Positions 24,054 through 32,526 of a stretch of DNA of 49,648 nucleotides are shown piece after piece. The stretch lies in the NCBI GenBank assembly GCA_017453685.1, contig JAFTEL010000139.1, forward strand, positions 1-49,648, in the 5' to 3' direction. The notes beneath the pieces were generated by a model. The model was given only the letters and a program-made list of their open reading frames with translations. It made no database searches and had not been told where the DNA came from. Numbering within the stretch: the stretch's first letter is position 1; each line of letters opens with the position of its first letter. The DNA comes from Clostridia bacterium. Lineage in GTDB: Bacteria > Bacillota > Clostridia > Oscillospirales > Acutalibacteraceae. A program made the translations under genes and the position numbers.

Positions 24054-24605
24054 ATGAGTTTGATCATCAAAAAAAGGCAGATCATCCTGTCGGCGCTGGT
24101 GCTGGCGCTCGGCTCGGCGGTGTTTATCAACTGGTATTTCAACAAACCCGAGGCTTCCGCCGTCGGCGTAAAAACGGACGACGTGACGCAGGTGAGCTAT
24201 TCCACGATCGGCGACGCGCAATACGTCAACGCTTCCGCCGCCTCCGAACAAAGCTCCGATCTGCTCAGCAGCTCGCGGGTCTCGCGCAACAAGGCGCATG
24301 ACGAGGCGTTTGAAAAGCTCAACGACGTCATCAAAAACCCGTCCGCGTCGCAGTCGGCCGTTGACGCGGCGACCAAGAGCCTGTCGCAGCTGACTAACGT
24401 CATCAAGCTCGAAGCGGACATTGAGGCGCTCATCCGGACCAAATGCGGCTTTGAGAGCGTCGTGTTGATCAATGGGGAAACAGCGGAGATCGTCTGCGCG
24501 CCGGGTTCGCTGGATTCGACCTCCATTTTGCAGATCAAGGAGATCATGCTCAAGCATACGACGATCACACCCGAAAACATCACGATTTTTGAAGCAAAAA
24601 GCTAA
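24054..24605 (+). CDS. spoIIIAH: Stage III sporulation protein AH
   Basis: 183 residues: N-terminal membrane helix (about 8-27), a variable Ser/Ala-rich linker, and the C-terminal ring-building (YscJ/FliF-like) domain that binds forespore SpoIIQ. The usual SpoIIIAH ends are present, KCGFESVVLINGETAEIV and FEAKS. ATG 24054 has AAAGGAG eight bases upstream. It is the last gene of the operon; no terminator lies before the promoter at 24639, so read-through into the next unit is possible. Confidence 0.93.
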   Translation: MSLIIKKRQIILSALVLALGSAVFINWYFNKPEASAVGVKTDDVTQVSYSTIGDAQYVNASAASEQSSDLLSSSRVSRNKAHDEAFEKLNDVIKNPSASQSAVDAATKSLSQLTNVIKLEADIEALIRTKCGFESVVLINGETAEIVCAPGSLDSTSILQIKEIMLKHTTITPENITIFEAKS

Positions 24606-24638
24606 AATTTCATTTGGCAATAATTTTTGTATATTTTC

Positions 24639-24667
24639 TTGTATATTTTTGAATCATGTGATATACT
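24639..24667 (+). promoter_or_regulatory. Promoter ahead of the nusB leader
   Basis: TTGTAT (24639-24644), 17-base spacer, TATACT (24662-24667). Transcription would start near 24674, about 115 bases before the nusB ATG. Confidence 0.7.
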
Positions 24668-24673
24668 AACGGT

Positions 24674-24772
24674 GTTGCATCGTGATTGTTGCAGACACCG
24701 TGCAGCTTGAACCTACTGATCATTCACATTGTTCAACTTTCAGCCCTCTGCAACGGCGCAGAGGGCTTTTTT
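24674..24772 (+). ncRNA. Structured leader or small RNA with terminator, upstream of nusB
   Basis: About 100 bases from the predicted transcription start to a full intrinsic terminator, with no open frame. Visible pairings: TTGAAC (24708-24713) with GTTCAA (24731-24736), and TGCA (24691) with TGCA (24701). GTTGCAG (24688-24694) is a perfect complement of CTGCAAC (24748-24754), which is part of the terminator hairpin, so an antiterminator fold can be drawn. A second GTTGCA copy lies at 24674. It does not match 6S, SRP, tmRNA, T-box or a riboswitch that I can recognise. Confidence 0.5.
24743..24772 (+). terminator. Intrinsic terminator or attenuator before nusB
   Basis: GCCCTCTGC (24743-24751), 6-base loop, GCAGAGGGC (24758-24766), then TTTTTT. 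It lies 18 bases ahead of the nusB ATG, between that gene and its only visible promoter. Confidence 0.88.
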
Positions 24773-24789
24773 GACGGAGGAAAAGCCAC

Positions 24790-25185
24790 ATGACAAGACG
24801 GGAAGCCAGAGAGCAGGCGTTTGTTCTGCTGTTTGAAAAATCATTCAATCCGCAGACGGAGATCGACGATTTGATCGAGCTGGCCAAAGAATTCAGCGTA
24901 TACGAAGAGGATGATTATACCAGCGCGGTGGTCCACAAAGCCTGTGAGAATATGCAGGCGATCGACGAACACATCAGCACCAACGCGCGCGGCTGGAAGA
25001 TCAACCGCATCCCGAAGGTGTCGCTGGCGGTCATTCGGCTTGCCTTGACCGAGATTCTTTATCTGGACGATATTCCGTCCGGCGTTTCCATCAACGAGGC
25101 GGTCGAGCTTGCCAAAAAATACGCTTCCCCCGAAGACGCGTCCTTTGTCAACGGCATCCTCGGCACGGTGGTGAGAACGCAGTAA
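24790..25185 (+). CDS. nusB: Transcription antitermination factor NusB
   Basis: 131 residues, normal for NusB, an all-helical RNA-binding protein that pairs with NusE (S10) at boxA of rRNA operons. The N-terminal TRREAREQAFVLLF and C-terminal SVSINEAVELAKKY/FVNGILG segments are typical. ATG 24790 has GGAGG about ten bases upstream. Its stop overlaps the next start by one base (TAATG). It starts a ten-gene run to recN. Confidence 0.96.
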   Translation: MTRREAREQAFVLLFEKSFNPQTEIDDLIELAKEFSVYEEDDYTSAVVHKACENMQAIDEHISTNARGWKINRIPKVSLAVIRLALTEILYLDDIPSGVSINEAVELAKKYASPEDASFVNGILGTVVRTQ

Positions 25186-26129
25186 TGGCAAAGGTTCTCG
25201 GGATCGACACCAGCAATTATACAACGTCTCTCGCCGTGTTCGACACGGACAGCGGCGGGATGGTGCAGCAGAAAAAGCTGCTGCCCGTCGCCGAAGGGCA
25301 GCTCGGGCTGCGCCAGTCCGACGCCGTATTTCACCACACGGTACAGCTGCCGCAGTTGTTTGAGCAGCTTTCGGCTCAGACAGCGCTGAGCGACGTTCGC
25401 TCGGTTGGCGTTTCCGTTTCGCCGCGCACGGAGGCAGGCTCCTATATGCCGTGCTTTTTGGCAGGCGTCAGCGCCGCGCGGGCGTTTTGCGCTGCTAACG
25501 GCGCCGTGCTTCACCGCTTTTCCCACCAGCAGGGGCATCTTGCCGCGGCGCTGTATTCGGTCAACCGATTGGATTTGATTAACGAAAGATTCCTGGGGTT
25601 CCACGTTTCCGGCGGTACGACCGACGCGCTGTTAGTGGAACCCGATCCGGATTCGCTCCTGCGTGTCACTTTGGTCGGTACGTCGCTTGACCTGAAAGCG
25701 GGGCAGGCGGTCGATCGCTGCGGCGTCATGCTGGGGCTGGATTTCCCGGCGGGACAGGCTCTGGACGAGCTGGCAAGCCGCTGTGAGGACAATTTCAAAA
25801 TCAGACCCGTGCTCAAGGGGATGAACTGCTCGCTTTCGGGCATTGAGAACAAATGCCGCGCCATGCTGGCGGCAGGGGAAAGCGCGGAGCGCATCGCAAA
25901 ATTCTGTGTGCAGTCCATCTGCGCCGCGCTCGACGGCATGGCGGGAAAGCTGCTCGAAGAATACGGCGCGCTGCCGCTGGTGTTTTCGGGCGGCGTCATG
26001 AGCAACAGCCTCATCAGCCGCGTGCTCGGGCAGAAATACGGCGCTTTTTTTGCGCAGCCGATCTATTCCTGCGATAACGCCGCGGGCGTCGCGGTGCTTG
26101 CCGCCGTGAAAGAGGGTTGGATTCTGTGA
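25185..26129 (+). CDS. TsaD/Kae1/Gcp-family paralogue
   Basis: 314 residues of the ASKHA fold. Typical TsaD adds the threonylcarbamoyl group of t6A in tRNA. Here the start is GIDTSNYTTSLAVF rather than the usual GIETSCDETA, and the metal-site histidines appear as SHQQGHLAAAL (His114, His118). The C-terminal FSGGVMSNSLI and YSCDNAAGVAV segments match the nucleotide and metal sites. This is the clostridial paralogue form that accompanies nusB/xseA, not the canonical TsaD. Function is not established; metal and ATP binding are likely. Start and stop overlap neighbours (TAATG, TGATG). Confidence 0.85.
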   Translation: MAKVLGIDTSNYTTSLAVFDTDSGGMVQQKKLLPVAEGQLGLRQSDAVFHHTVQLPQLFEQLSAQTALSDVRSVGVSVSPRTEAGSYMPCFLAGVSAARAFCAANGAVLHRFSHQQGHLAAALYSVNRLDLINERFLGFHVSGGTTDALLVEPDPDSLLRVTLVGTSLDLKAGQAVDRCGVMLGLDFPAGQALDELASRCEDNFKIRPVLKGMNCSLSGIENKCRAMLAAGESAERIAKFCVQSICAALDGMAGKLLEEYGALPLVFSGGVMSNSLISRVLGQKYGAFFAQPIYSCDNAAGVAVLAAVKEGWIL

Positions 26130-27334
26130 TGAAAAACACAACGGTCTTAACGGTCACCCAACTGAATACATACATCAAATCGCTGCTTGAGGGCGATCTT
26201 CACTTGTCGTCGGTCTATCTGGTCGGCGAGATTTCCAACTTCACCAACCATTACCGCACGGGGCACTTCTATTTCACCGTCAAGGACGACGCCAGCGCGA
26301 TCAAAGCGGTGATGTTCCGCTCCAACGCTCAGCGGCTGGCCTTTATGCCCGAAAACGGGATGCGGGTGCTGCTGCGCGGCCGGGTTTCCGTTTTTGAGCG
26401 GGATGGGCAATATCAGCTCTATGTGGACGATATGCAGCCCGACGGTGTAGGCGCGCTGACCGTTGCTTACGAGCAATTGAAGGCGAAGCTGGAAGCCCAA
26501 GGGCTGTTCGCTGCGCAGCGAAAAAAGCCGCTCCCGCCGTGTCCGATGCGGGTCGGCGTGATCACGTCGCCCACAGGCGCAGCCGTGCGCGACCTGTTCA
26601 ACGTGCTGGGGCGCCGCTTTCCGCTCGCCAAAATCGTGTTTTGCCCCGTTCAGGTGCAGGGCGCTTCGGCGGCGGGGCAGATCGCTGCGGCGATTGAGCT
26701 GTTCAACTGCTATCAGGCTGCCGACGTGCTCATTGTCGGGCGCGGCGGCGGTTCGATCGAAGACTTATGGGCGTTCAATGAGGAGCTCGTGGCGCTGGCG
26801 GTCAGCAAAAGCGAAATCCCGATCATCTCGGCAGTCGGGCATGAGACCGATTTCACCATCTGTGATTTCGTTGCCGATCTGCGCGCGCCGACGCCTTCCG
26901 CCGCGGCGGAGCTTGCCGTGCCGGATTGGCAGGAGCAATACGCCTATGTTTCAGGCTTGAACCTCCACGCCAAAAGTCTTGTAAAAGAAACCCTTGCGGA
27001 AGAAAAGCGTAGGCTGGCGGTTCTGACCGCTTCTCCCGTGCTGAAGAACCCGCTGAATATCATCGAAAATGAAAAACAAACGCTGGATTCCCTGTGGCTG
27101 CGCCTGAACACGGCGCAAAACAACCTGCTGGCAGGGGCGAAACAACGATTCGGCGAAGCCTGCGCCAAGCTCGACGCGCTGAGTCCCTACAAGGTGCTGC
27201 TGCGCGGCTATGCCGCCGTTTACGCCGATTCTCACATCGTCGATTCGGTCAAACAGATCAATCTGGATAAAACGATTCAGGTTCGTCTGGCGGATGGCAG
27301 CGTGGAATGTCAGCCGGTCAAAATTTTGGAATGA
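26129..27334 (+). CDS. xseA: Exodeoxyribonuclease VII large subunit
   Basis: A 401-residue protein with the N-terminal OB-fold (LTVTQLNTYIKSLLEGD, LVGEISNF, GHFYFTVKDD), the catalytic domain (GVITSPTGAAVRDL, VGRGGGSIEDLWAFNEE and SAVGHETDFTICDFVADLRA) and a coiled-coil C-terminus. It degrades single-stranded DNA with XseB. The ATG at 26129 overlaps the previous stop (TGATG); an upstream TTG at 26117 would add four residues and is less likely. The next gene xseB begins nine bases after its stop. Confidence 0.96.
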   Translation: MKNTTVLTVTQLNTYIKSLLEGDLHLSSVYLVGEISNFTNHYRTGHFYFTVKDDASAIKAVMFRSNAQRLAFMPENGMRVLLRGRVSVFERDGQYQLYVDDMQPDGVGALTVAYEQLKAKLEAQGLFAAQRKKPLPPCPMRVGVITSPTGAAVRDLFNVLGRRFPLAKIVFCPVQVQGASAAGQIAAAIELFNCYQAADVLIVGRGGGSIEDLWAFNEELVALAVSKSEIPIISAVGHETDFTICDFVADLRAPTPSAAAELAVPDWQEQYAYVSGLNLHAKSLVKETLAEEKRRLAVLTASPVLKNPLNIIENEKQTLDSLWLRLNTAQNNLLAGAKQRFGEACAKLDALSPYKVLLRGYAAVYADSHIVDSVKQINLDKTIQVRLADGSVECQPVKILE

Positions 27335-27343
27335 GGAAGCAAC

Positions 27344-27553
27344 ATGGAAGAGAAAACTTATGGAGCCGCTCTACAAGAGCTGGAAGAGATCGTGACGAAG
27401 CTGGAACAGGGGAGTATCCCGCTGGAAGAATCCATGGCGCTGTTCACCAAAGCGAATGAATTGGCGCTCTACTGCAAATCCTGCCTTGAAAAGGCGGAAG
27501 CGACCATTGTTCAGCTCAATCAGGACGGTACGGAGGCGGATTTCCTTGAATAA
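27344..27553 (+). CDS. xseB: Exodeoxyribonuclease VII small subunit
   Basis: 69 residues, the usual size. The segment YGAALQELEEIVTKLEQGSIPLEESMALF is the family pattern. ATG 27344 has GAGGAA seven bases upstream. The ispA start lies inside its 3' end. Confidence 0.95.
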   Translation: MEEKTYGAALQELEEIVTKLEQGSIPLEESMALFTKANELALYCKSCLEKAEATIVQLNQDGTEADFLE

Positions 27554-28421
27554 TGCCTTCACCAACGAAGAATACACTGTAATGATCAACGCGGCGCTCA
27601 ATCAAGCCGTGCCGCTTTGCGGCGATGAACGCGACGCGGTGACAAAGGCGATGCGGTACAGCCTCGCCAACGGCGGCAAACGCGTTCGCCCCGTGCTGCT
27701 GCTGGAATTCAACCGCGTTTGCGGCGGGAACGTGACCAACGCGCTGCCGCTTGCCTGCGCGATCGAAATGATCCACACCTATTCGCTCATTCACGACGAT
27801 CTGCCGTGTATGGACGACGATGATTTCCGCCGCGGAAAGCCGTCCTGCCACAAGCAGTTCGGCGAAGCGACCGCGCTGCTCGCAGGCGACGGGCTGCTCA
27901 CGCTCGCGTTTTCCGTCGCTGCCAAAGCGCCTCTTCCGCCCGAAAACCTGCTGCCCTGTCTTGCCGTTCTGGCGGACACTGCCGGTTATCGCGGCATGAT
28001 CGGCGGGCAGACGATGGATCTGCAGCATGAAGACAAAGCGGTCGACGCCGAACTCCTGCGCGCCACCGACCGCCTGAAAACGGGTCAGCTCATCTGCGCG
28101 GCGTGCCGGATCGGCTGCCTTGCGGCGGGCGCCGCAGAGGAGCAAGTCGCCGCGGCCGACGCGTATGCCGAAAGCATCGGCCTTGCTTTTCAGATCGTTG
28201 ACGACCTGCTGGATATCACCGGCACCGCCGAAGAACTGGGCAAGCCCATCGGCAGCGACGCGGAAAAGAACAAATCCACCTATCCTGCTCTGCTGGGATT
28301 GGACGAATCCCGTCGGCTCGTTCAAGAACTGACACAGCAGGCGATCAACGCCTTATCCTGCTTTGATGAGAATTCATTTTTGATCGGTTTTGCCGAAAAA
28401 CTGGCGAACCGCACCAACTGA
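27546..28421 (+). CDS. ispA: Short-chain polyprenyl (farnesyl) diphosphate synthase
   Basis: 291 residues from a TTG at 27546, which has GGAGG nine bases upstream (27532-27536) and overlaps xseB. The first Asp-rich motif reads DDLPCMDDDD (84-93) and the second DDLLD (219-223). The residues just before the first motif, MIHTYSLIHDD, match bacterial IspA of the farnesyl type, with Tyr at about position -5 limiting chain length. It condenses DMAPP with IPP in the cytoplasm. The next gene, dxs, is the entry to the MEP pathway, so the two are metabolically linked. Confidence 0.94.
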   Translation: MNNAFTNEEYTVMINAALNQAVPLCGDERDAVTKAMRYSLANGGKRVRPVLLLEFNRVCGGNVTNALPLACAIEMIHTYSLIHDDLPCMDDDDFRRGKPSCHKQFGEATALLAGDGLLTLAFSVAAKAPLPPENLLPCLAVLADTAGYRGMIGGQTMDLQHEDKAVDAELLRATDRLKTGQLICAACRIGCLAAGAAEEQVAAADAYAESIGLAFQIVDDLLDITGTAEELGKPIGSDAEKNKSTYPALLGLDESRRLVQELTQQAINALSCFDENSFLIGFAEKLANRTN

Positions 28422-28446
28422 CTACTACTTCTGAAAGGAAGAATCT

Positions 28447-30360
28447 TTGCCGCTCCTTTTTCCCTCGGCAAAGGTTCCCATGGCGAATGAAATGAGTTAC
28501 GAACTCTTAAAAGATATAAAGCAGCCCTCGGATCTGCGAGGGATGACTTATGAACAGCTCGACGATCTGGCGGGCGAGATCAGAGAAAAGCTGATCGAGA
28601 CCGTTTCCGCCAACGGCGGTCATCTGGCTTCCAACCTCGGTACGGTGGAGCTGACAATCGCCATGCACCGCTGTTTCGATTCCCCGAAGGATAAATTCGT
28701 GTTCGACGTCGGGCATCAGACATATACGCATAAGCTCCTGACAGGGCGCTTTGATCAATTTTCCACGCTCAGGCAGGAAGGCGGCATTTCCGGCTTTCCT
28801 TATCCGCCCGAAAGTGAACACGACGTTTTCTTTTCCGGTCACAGCAGCACGTCGATCTCCTCCGCCTACGGCATCAGCATCGCGGAGCAGATCAACGAGC
28901 GCGACCAATATACCGTTGCCGTCATTGGCGACGGCGCGTTCACCGGCGGACTGGCATTTGAAGCCATGAACAACGCGGGACGAACCAAGGACGCGAAACT
29001 GATCGTCATCCTCAACGACAACAATATGTCCATTTCGCAGAACGTCGGTTCCGTTTCCCGCTATCTGTCCGTGATCCGCAATTCCAGAAAGTATTTCCGC
29101 CTGAAAGCGGGCGTGGAACGGGCGATCAACCGGATTCCGCTGATCGGCAAAAGCCTTTCCAACAGCATTTTCCGCCTGAAAACAAGCCTCAAAGACAGAA
29201 TTTACAACAGCAATATGTTTGAGGACCTCGGATTCCGCTACATGGGTCCGGTGGACGGACACAACATCAAAAGCCTGTGTGAGGTCCTGGAAGAAGCCAA
29301 GCACATCGGCGGCCCGGTTGTGGTCAACGTGCAGACCGTCAAGGGCAAGGGCTATGAATTGGCTGAAAAAGACCCCTGCGTGTTTCACGGCATCTCGAAG
29401 TTTGATCCCGAGACAGGCGAGCCGCTGAACAAGGGCAAGACGAATTTTTCCGATGAATTCGGCCGCAGCCTGTGCGATCTGGCGTCAAAAGACCGCCGCA
29501 TCTGTGCGATCACCGCGGCGATGTCGCTGGGCACGGGGTTGAGTGAGTTTTGTGAACGCTTTCCCGAACGCTTTTTTGACGTCGGCATCGCCGAAGAACA
29601 CGCCGTTGTGTTTGCCGAAGGGTTAGCCAAGGGCGGCATGATCCCGTTCTTCGTGGTCTATTCCACTTTCCTGCAGCGGTGCTATGACCAGCTCATCCAC
29701 GACGCGGCGCTGCAGAAACAAAAAATGATCATTGCCGTCGACCGCGCGGGTTTTGTCGGGGAAGACGGCGAAACGCATCAGGGCATTTTCGACGTGGCGT
29801 TCATGAACACCATTTCCGATTTCACGATCTATTCTCCCACGACCTACGAGGAATTGAGACGCGACGTTGCGCGTGCCGTCTACAAAGACAGAAACGTGAT
29901 TGCCATCCGCTATCCGCGCGGCAGTGAACCCGAATTGCCCGCTGATTTTGTACCGACGTATGACGCATTTGATACATACGGCTGTGACGACGCCGACGTG
30001 GTGATCGCGACCTATGGCAGCATTTTCGCCAACGCCTGCGCCGCGCAAAAAGCGTTGGAAGAACAAGGCAAGCGGGTCAAAGTGCTGAAACTGAATCGCA
30101 TCAAACCCATTGACGGCAGCGTGATCGAGCTGCTCAAAAGCAGCCGCAGCATCTTCTTTTTTGAAGAAGGCGTGCGGGACGGCGGCGTCGGTGAAAAGAT
30201 CGCCCTGCTGCTGATGGAAGCAGGATACAAGGGCGATTATCACCTGACGGCGGTGGATTATTGTTTTGTTAAGCAGGGAACCATTCCGTCCATTCTGAAG
30301 CGGCACGGGCTGGACGCAGAAAGCATGAGCAAAACGGTGGGGAGTGCGTTCGATGGCTGA
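28447..30360 (+). CDS. dxs: 1-deoxy-D-xylulose-5-phosphate synthase
   Basis: Thiamine-diphosphate enzyme joining pyruvate and glyceraldehyde-3-phosphate as the first step of the MEP isoprenoid pathway. About 637 residues. The ThDP motif is GDGAFTGGLAFEAMNN followed by LNDNNMSIS; the transketolase pyrimidine domain (KMIIAVDRAGFVGEDGETHQG) and the C-terminal domain are complete. TTG 28447 has AAAGGA seven bases upstream. ATG 28480 or 28492 (MSYELL, nearer the usual N-terminus) lack a good ribosome site, so I keep TTG with some doubt. The tlyA start overlaps its 3' end. Confidence 0.95.
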   Translation: MPLLFPSAKVPMANEMSYELLKDIKQPSDLRGMTYEQLDDLAGEIREKLIETVSANGGHLASNLGTVELTIAMHRCFDSPKDKFVFDVGHQTYTHKLLTGRFDQFSTLRQEGGISGFPYPPESEHDVFFSGHSSTSISSAYGISIAEQINERDQYTVAVIGDGAFTGGLAFEAMNNAGRTKDAKLIVILNDNNMSISQNVGSVSRYLSVIRNSRKYFRLKAGVERAINRIPLIGKSLSNSIFRLKTSLKDRIYNSNMFEDLGFRYMGPVDGHNIKSLCEVLEEAKHIGGPVVVNVQTVKGKGYELAEKDPCVFHGISKFDPETGEPLNKGKTNFSDEFGRSLCDLASKDRRICAITAAMSLGTGLSEFCERFPERFFDVGIAEEHAVVFAEGLAKGGMIPFFVVYSTFLQRCYDQLIHDAALQKQKMIIAVDRAGFVGEDGETHQGIFDVAFMNTISDFTIYSPTTYEELRRDVARAVYKDRNVIAIRYPRGSEPELPADFVPTYDAFDTYGCDDADVVIATYGSIFANACAAQKALEEQGKRVKVLKLNRIKPIDGSVIELLKSSRSIFFFEEGVRDGGVGEKIALLLMEAGYKGDYHLTAVDYCFVKQGTIPSILKRHGLDAESMSKTVGSAFDG

Positions 30361-31177
30361 AAAAAAGAGGTTGGACGTTGCCCTGCATGAAGCCGGTCTG
30401 ACCGAGAGCCGTGAGCGGGCGCACGCGCTCATCATGGCAGGTCAGGTATACGTTAACGGTCAAAAGGCACTCAAAGCCGGTATGCCGATCAAAACGGAAG
30501 ATCGGCTGGAAGTGCGGGGCGAAAAGATGCCCTACGTCAGCCGCGGCGGCTATAAACTGCAAAAAGCGCTGGACACCTTCCCGCTGACGCTGACGCATAA
30601 AATTTGCATGGACGTCGGCGCATCGACCGGCGGCTTTACGGACTGTATGCTGATGAGCGGCGCCGATAAGGTGTACGCCATTGACGTCGGCTACGGTCAG
30701 CTGGCGTGGAAGCTGCGCAGCGACGAGCGGGTCGTCAATCTGGAACGCACGAATTTCCGCTATGTGACAGAGGAACAGGTACCGGATCCGATCGACTTTG
30801 CGAGCGTGGACGTTTCATTTATTTCGCTCAAACTCATCCTGCCTGTGCTTTTCGCGCTTCTTTCCGATAACGGCGAAGCGGTCTGTCTGGTCAAGCCGCA
30901 GTTTGAAGCGGGGCGGGAAAAGATCGGCAAGAAAGGCGTCGTGCGCGATCGATCGGTTCATCGGGAAGTGATCGAAGCCTGCATCGGCTACGCGAAGGAT
31001 AACGGCTTTTCCGTGCAGGGTCTGACGTTTTCACCTGTAAAAGGACCTGAGGGCAACATCGAGTATCTGTTGTATCTGACAAAACTGGATCAGCCTGATG
31101 CGGAAATCAGCGCCGTGCAAGTGGTGGAGCAATCCCACCAAACGCTGGATCATGACAAAGAGGAGGCGGTAACATGA
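30353..31177 (+). CDS. tlyA: TlyA-family rRNA 2'-O-methyltransferase
   Basis: 274 residues from ATG 30353 (GGGGAG upstream). An S4 RNA-binding domain (KRLDVALHEAGLTESRERAHALI...VNG) is followed by the FtsJ-like methyltransferase: VSRGGYKL, the SAM loop MDVGASTGGFTDCML and DYAIDVG-like VYAIDVGYGQ. TlyA methylates 2'-hydroxyls of 16S and 23S rRNA and can affect capreomycin sensitivity. It overlaps dxs by eight bases and nadK by four (ATGA). Confidence 0.93.
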   Translation: MAEKKRLDVALHEAGLTESRERAHALIMAGQVYVNGQKALKAGMPIKTEDRLEVRGEKMPYVSRGGYKLQKALDTFPLTLTHKICMDVGASTGGFTDCMLMSGADKVYAIDVGYGQLAWKLRSDERVVNLERTNFRYVTEEQVPDPIDFASVDVSFISLKLILPVLFALLSDNGEAVCLVKPQFEAGREKIGKKGVVRDRSVHREVIEACIGYAKDNGFSVQGLTFSPVKGPEGNIEYLLYLTKLDQPDAEISAVQVVEQSHQTLDHDKEEAVT

Positions 31178-32031
31178 TCATCTCCGTCAACGCGAACCTG
31201 ACGCGCGAATTTGCCGCTTCGACGGCGCACGGCGTGATCGCCGAGCTGAAGGCATACGGCGCCGACATTATAATCAGCGAATCGACCAAGGCGGAATTTG
31301 AAGGGGAGAGCGGCGTTCGCTTTCTGCCGCTGGAACAATGCGCCGAGGAATGTGACGTGATGATCGCTATCGGCGGCGACGGCACGATCCTGCACACGGG
31401 CAAAACCGCAGCGCGCTGCCGCAAGCCGATTCTGGGCATCAACGCGGGTCGGCTGGCATTCATGGCGGGTCTGGAGCGCGGCGAACTCGACCGCCTGAAA
31501 GACCTGCTTGACGGCAACTATACGCTCGACAAGCGCATGATGCTCGAGGTGCTTCTCTTTGATGAAAAAGGCTTATGCCTGGATCGGATCGACTGCATGA
31601 ACGACGTGGTGTTCACCCGCGCGGTCAACCGCAACATCATCGACGTCACCGTGGAATCCAACGGACGATTCGTCAACGAATACCGCGGTGACGGCGTCAT
31701 CTTCTCCACGCCGACCGGCTCCACCGCCTATTCCCTCGCGGCGGGCGGCCCCGTGGTCAACCCGACGATCGAGAGCATCCTGCTCACGCCCATCTGCTCC
31801 CATTCGTTCAACCGCCATTCCATCGTGTTCCGACCGGATGAGCGCATGAACGTTTTTGCCTCAAAGAGCGATGAAACGGAGCTTTGCATTTCCTGCGACG
31901 GCGAGCCGCCGATCCTGATCCGCCCCGGCTGCTGCACGGTCGTGCAGCGTTCGCAGACCAAGGCGGAGTTCATTCGGATCAAAGAAGACAACTTCATTGA
32001 AATACTCAACAGCAAAATGTTACACCCCTAA
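31174..32031 (+). CDS. nadK: NAD kinase
   Basis: 285 residues. Makes NADP from NAD and ATP. The markers are AIGGDGTIL (the GGDGT catalytic motif), LGINAGRLAFMA, NDVVFTR and GDGVIFSTPTGSTAYSLAAGGP. ATGA overlap with tlyA at 31174-31177. The argR gene follows 19 bases downstream. Confidence 0.96.
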   Translation: MIISVNANLTREFAASTAHGVIAELKAYGADIIISESTKAEFEGESGVRFLPLEQCAEECDVMIAIGGDGTILHTGKTAARCRKPILGINAGRLAFMAGLERGELDRLKDLLDGNYTLDKRMMLEVLLFDEKGLCLDRIDCMNDVVFTRAVNRNIIDVTVESNGRFVNEYRGDGVIFSTPTGSTAYSLAAGGPVVNPTIESILLTPICSHSFNRHSIVFRPDERMNVFASKSDETELCISCDGEPPILIRPGCCTVVQRSQTKAEFIRIKEDNFIEILNSKMLHP

Positions 32032-32050
32032 TCATTTTGGAGGTACCAAC

Positions 32051-32503
32051 ATGAAAAAAGAAAGACTTGAAATCATTCTTTCCACCATCAACAGCAAGGA
32101 TATTGCCACGCAGGAGGAATTGCTCGCCGAACTGAAGGCGAACGGGCTTGAGGTCACGCAGGCGACGGTGTCGCGCGACATCAAGGAGCTCGGGCTCATC
32201 AAGATCAGCGACCGCAACGGCAAATACCGTTACAGTCTGCCCAAGTCCACCGCGTCGCAGGCCGCGCGCAATCTTCACGCGGTGATCGGCCCCTCCGTTC
32301 AGTGGGTGGATCACGCCATGAACACCGTTGTCGTCAAGTGCTTCCCCGGCATGGCGCAGGCGGTCTGCGCGGCGTTTGATTCGATGGAAATCAACGGCAT
32401 CGTCGGCACGCTGGCGGGCGACGACACCATCTTTGCCGTTTGCCGCACGGAGGCGCTTGCCGCCGAAATGGTGCACACCCTGCGGGACATTATCAAATTA
32501 TAA
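32051..32503 (+). CDS. argR: Arginine repressor ArgR/AhrC
   Basis: 150 residues from ATG 32051 with GGAGGT seven bases upstream. The winged-helix DNA-binding domain holds ATQEELLAELKANG and TQATVSRDIKELGLIK; the C-terminal trimerisation and arginine-binding domain contains GIVGTLAGDDTIF, with the conserved GDD. It represses arginine synthesis and activates catabolism. No arginine-synthesis genes or clear ARG boxes are seen in the window. Placement between nadK and recN is standard in Firmicutes. Confidence 0.95.
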   Translation: MKKERLEIILSTINSKDIATQEELLAELKANGLEVTQATVSRDIKELGLIKISDRNGKYRYSLPKSTASQAARNLHAVIGPSVQWVDHAMNTVVVKCFPGMAQAVCAAFDSMEINGIVGTLAGDDTIFAVCRTEALAAEMVHTLRDIIKL

Positions 32504-32526
32504 AGCAACTTCAATGAGGTGGAGAT

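Noticed and set aside
32031..32051. ARG box autoregulatory site before argR
   Set aside because: The gap of 19 bases is mainly the ribosome site and contains no ARG-box-like palindrome.
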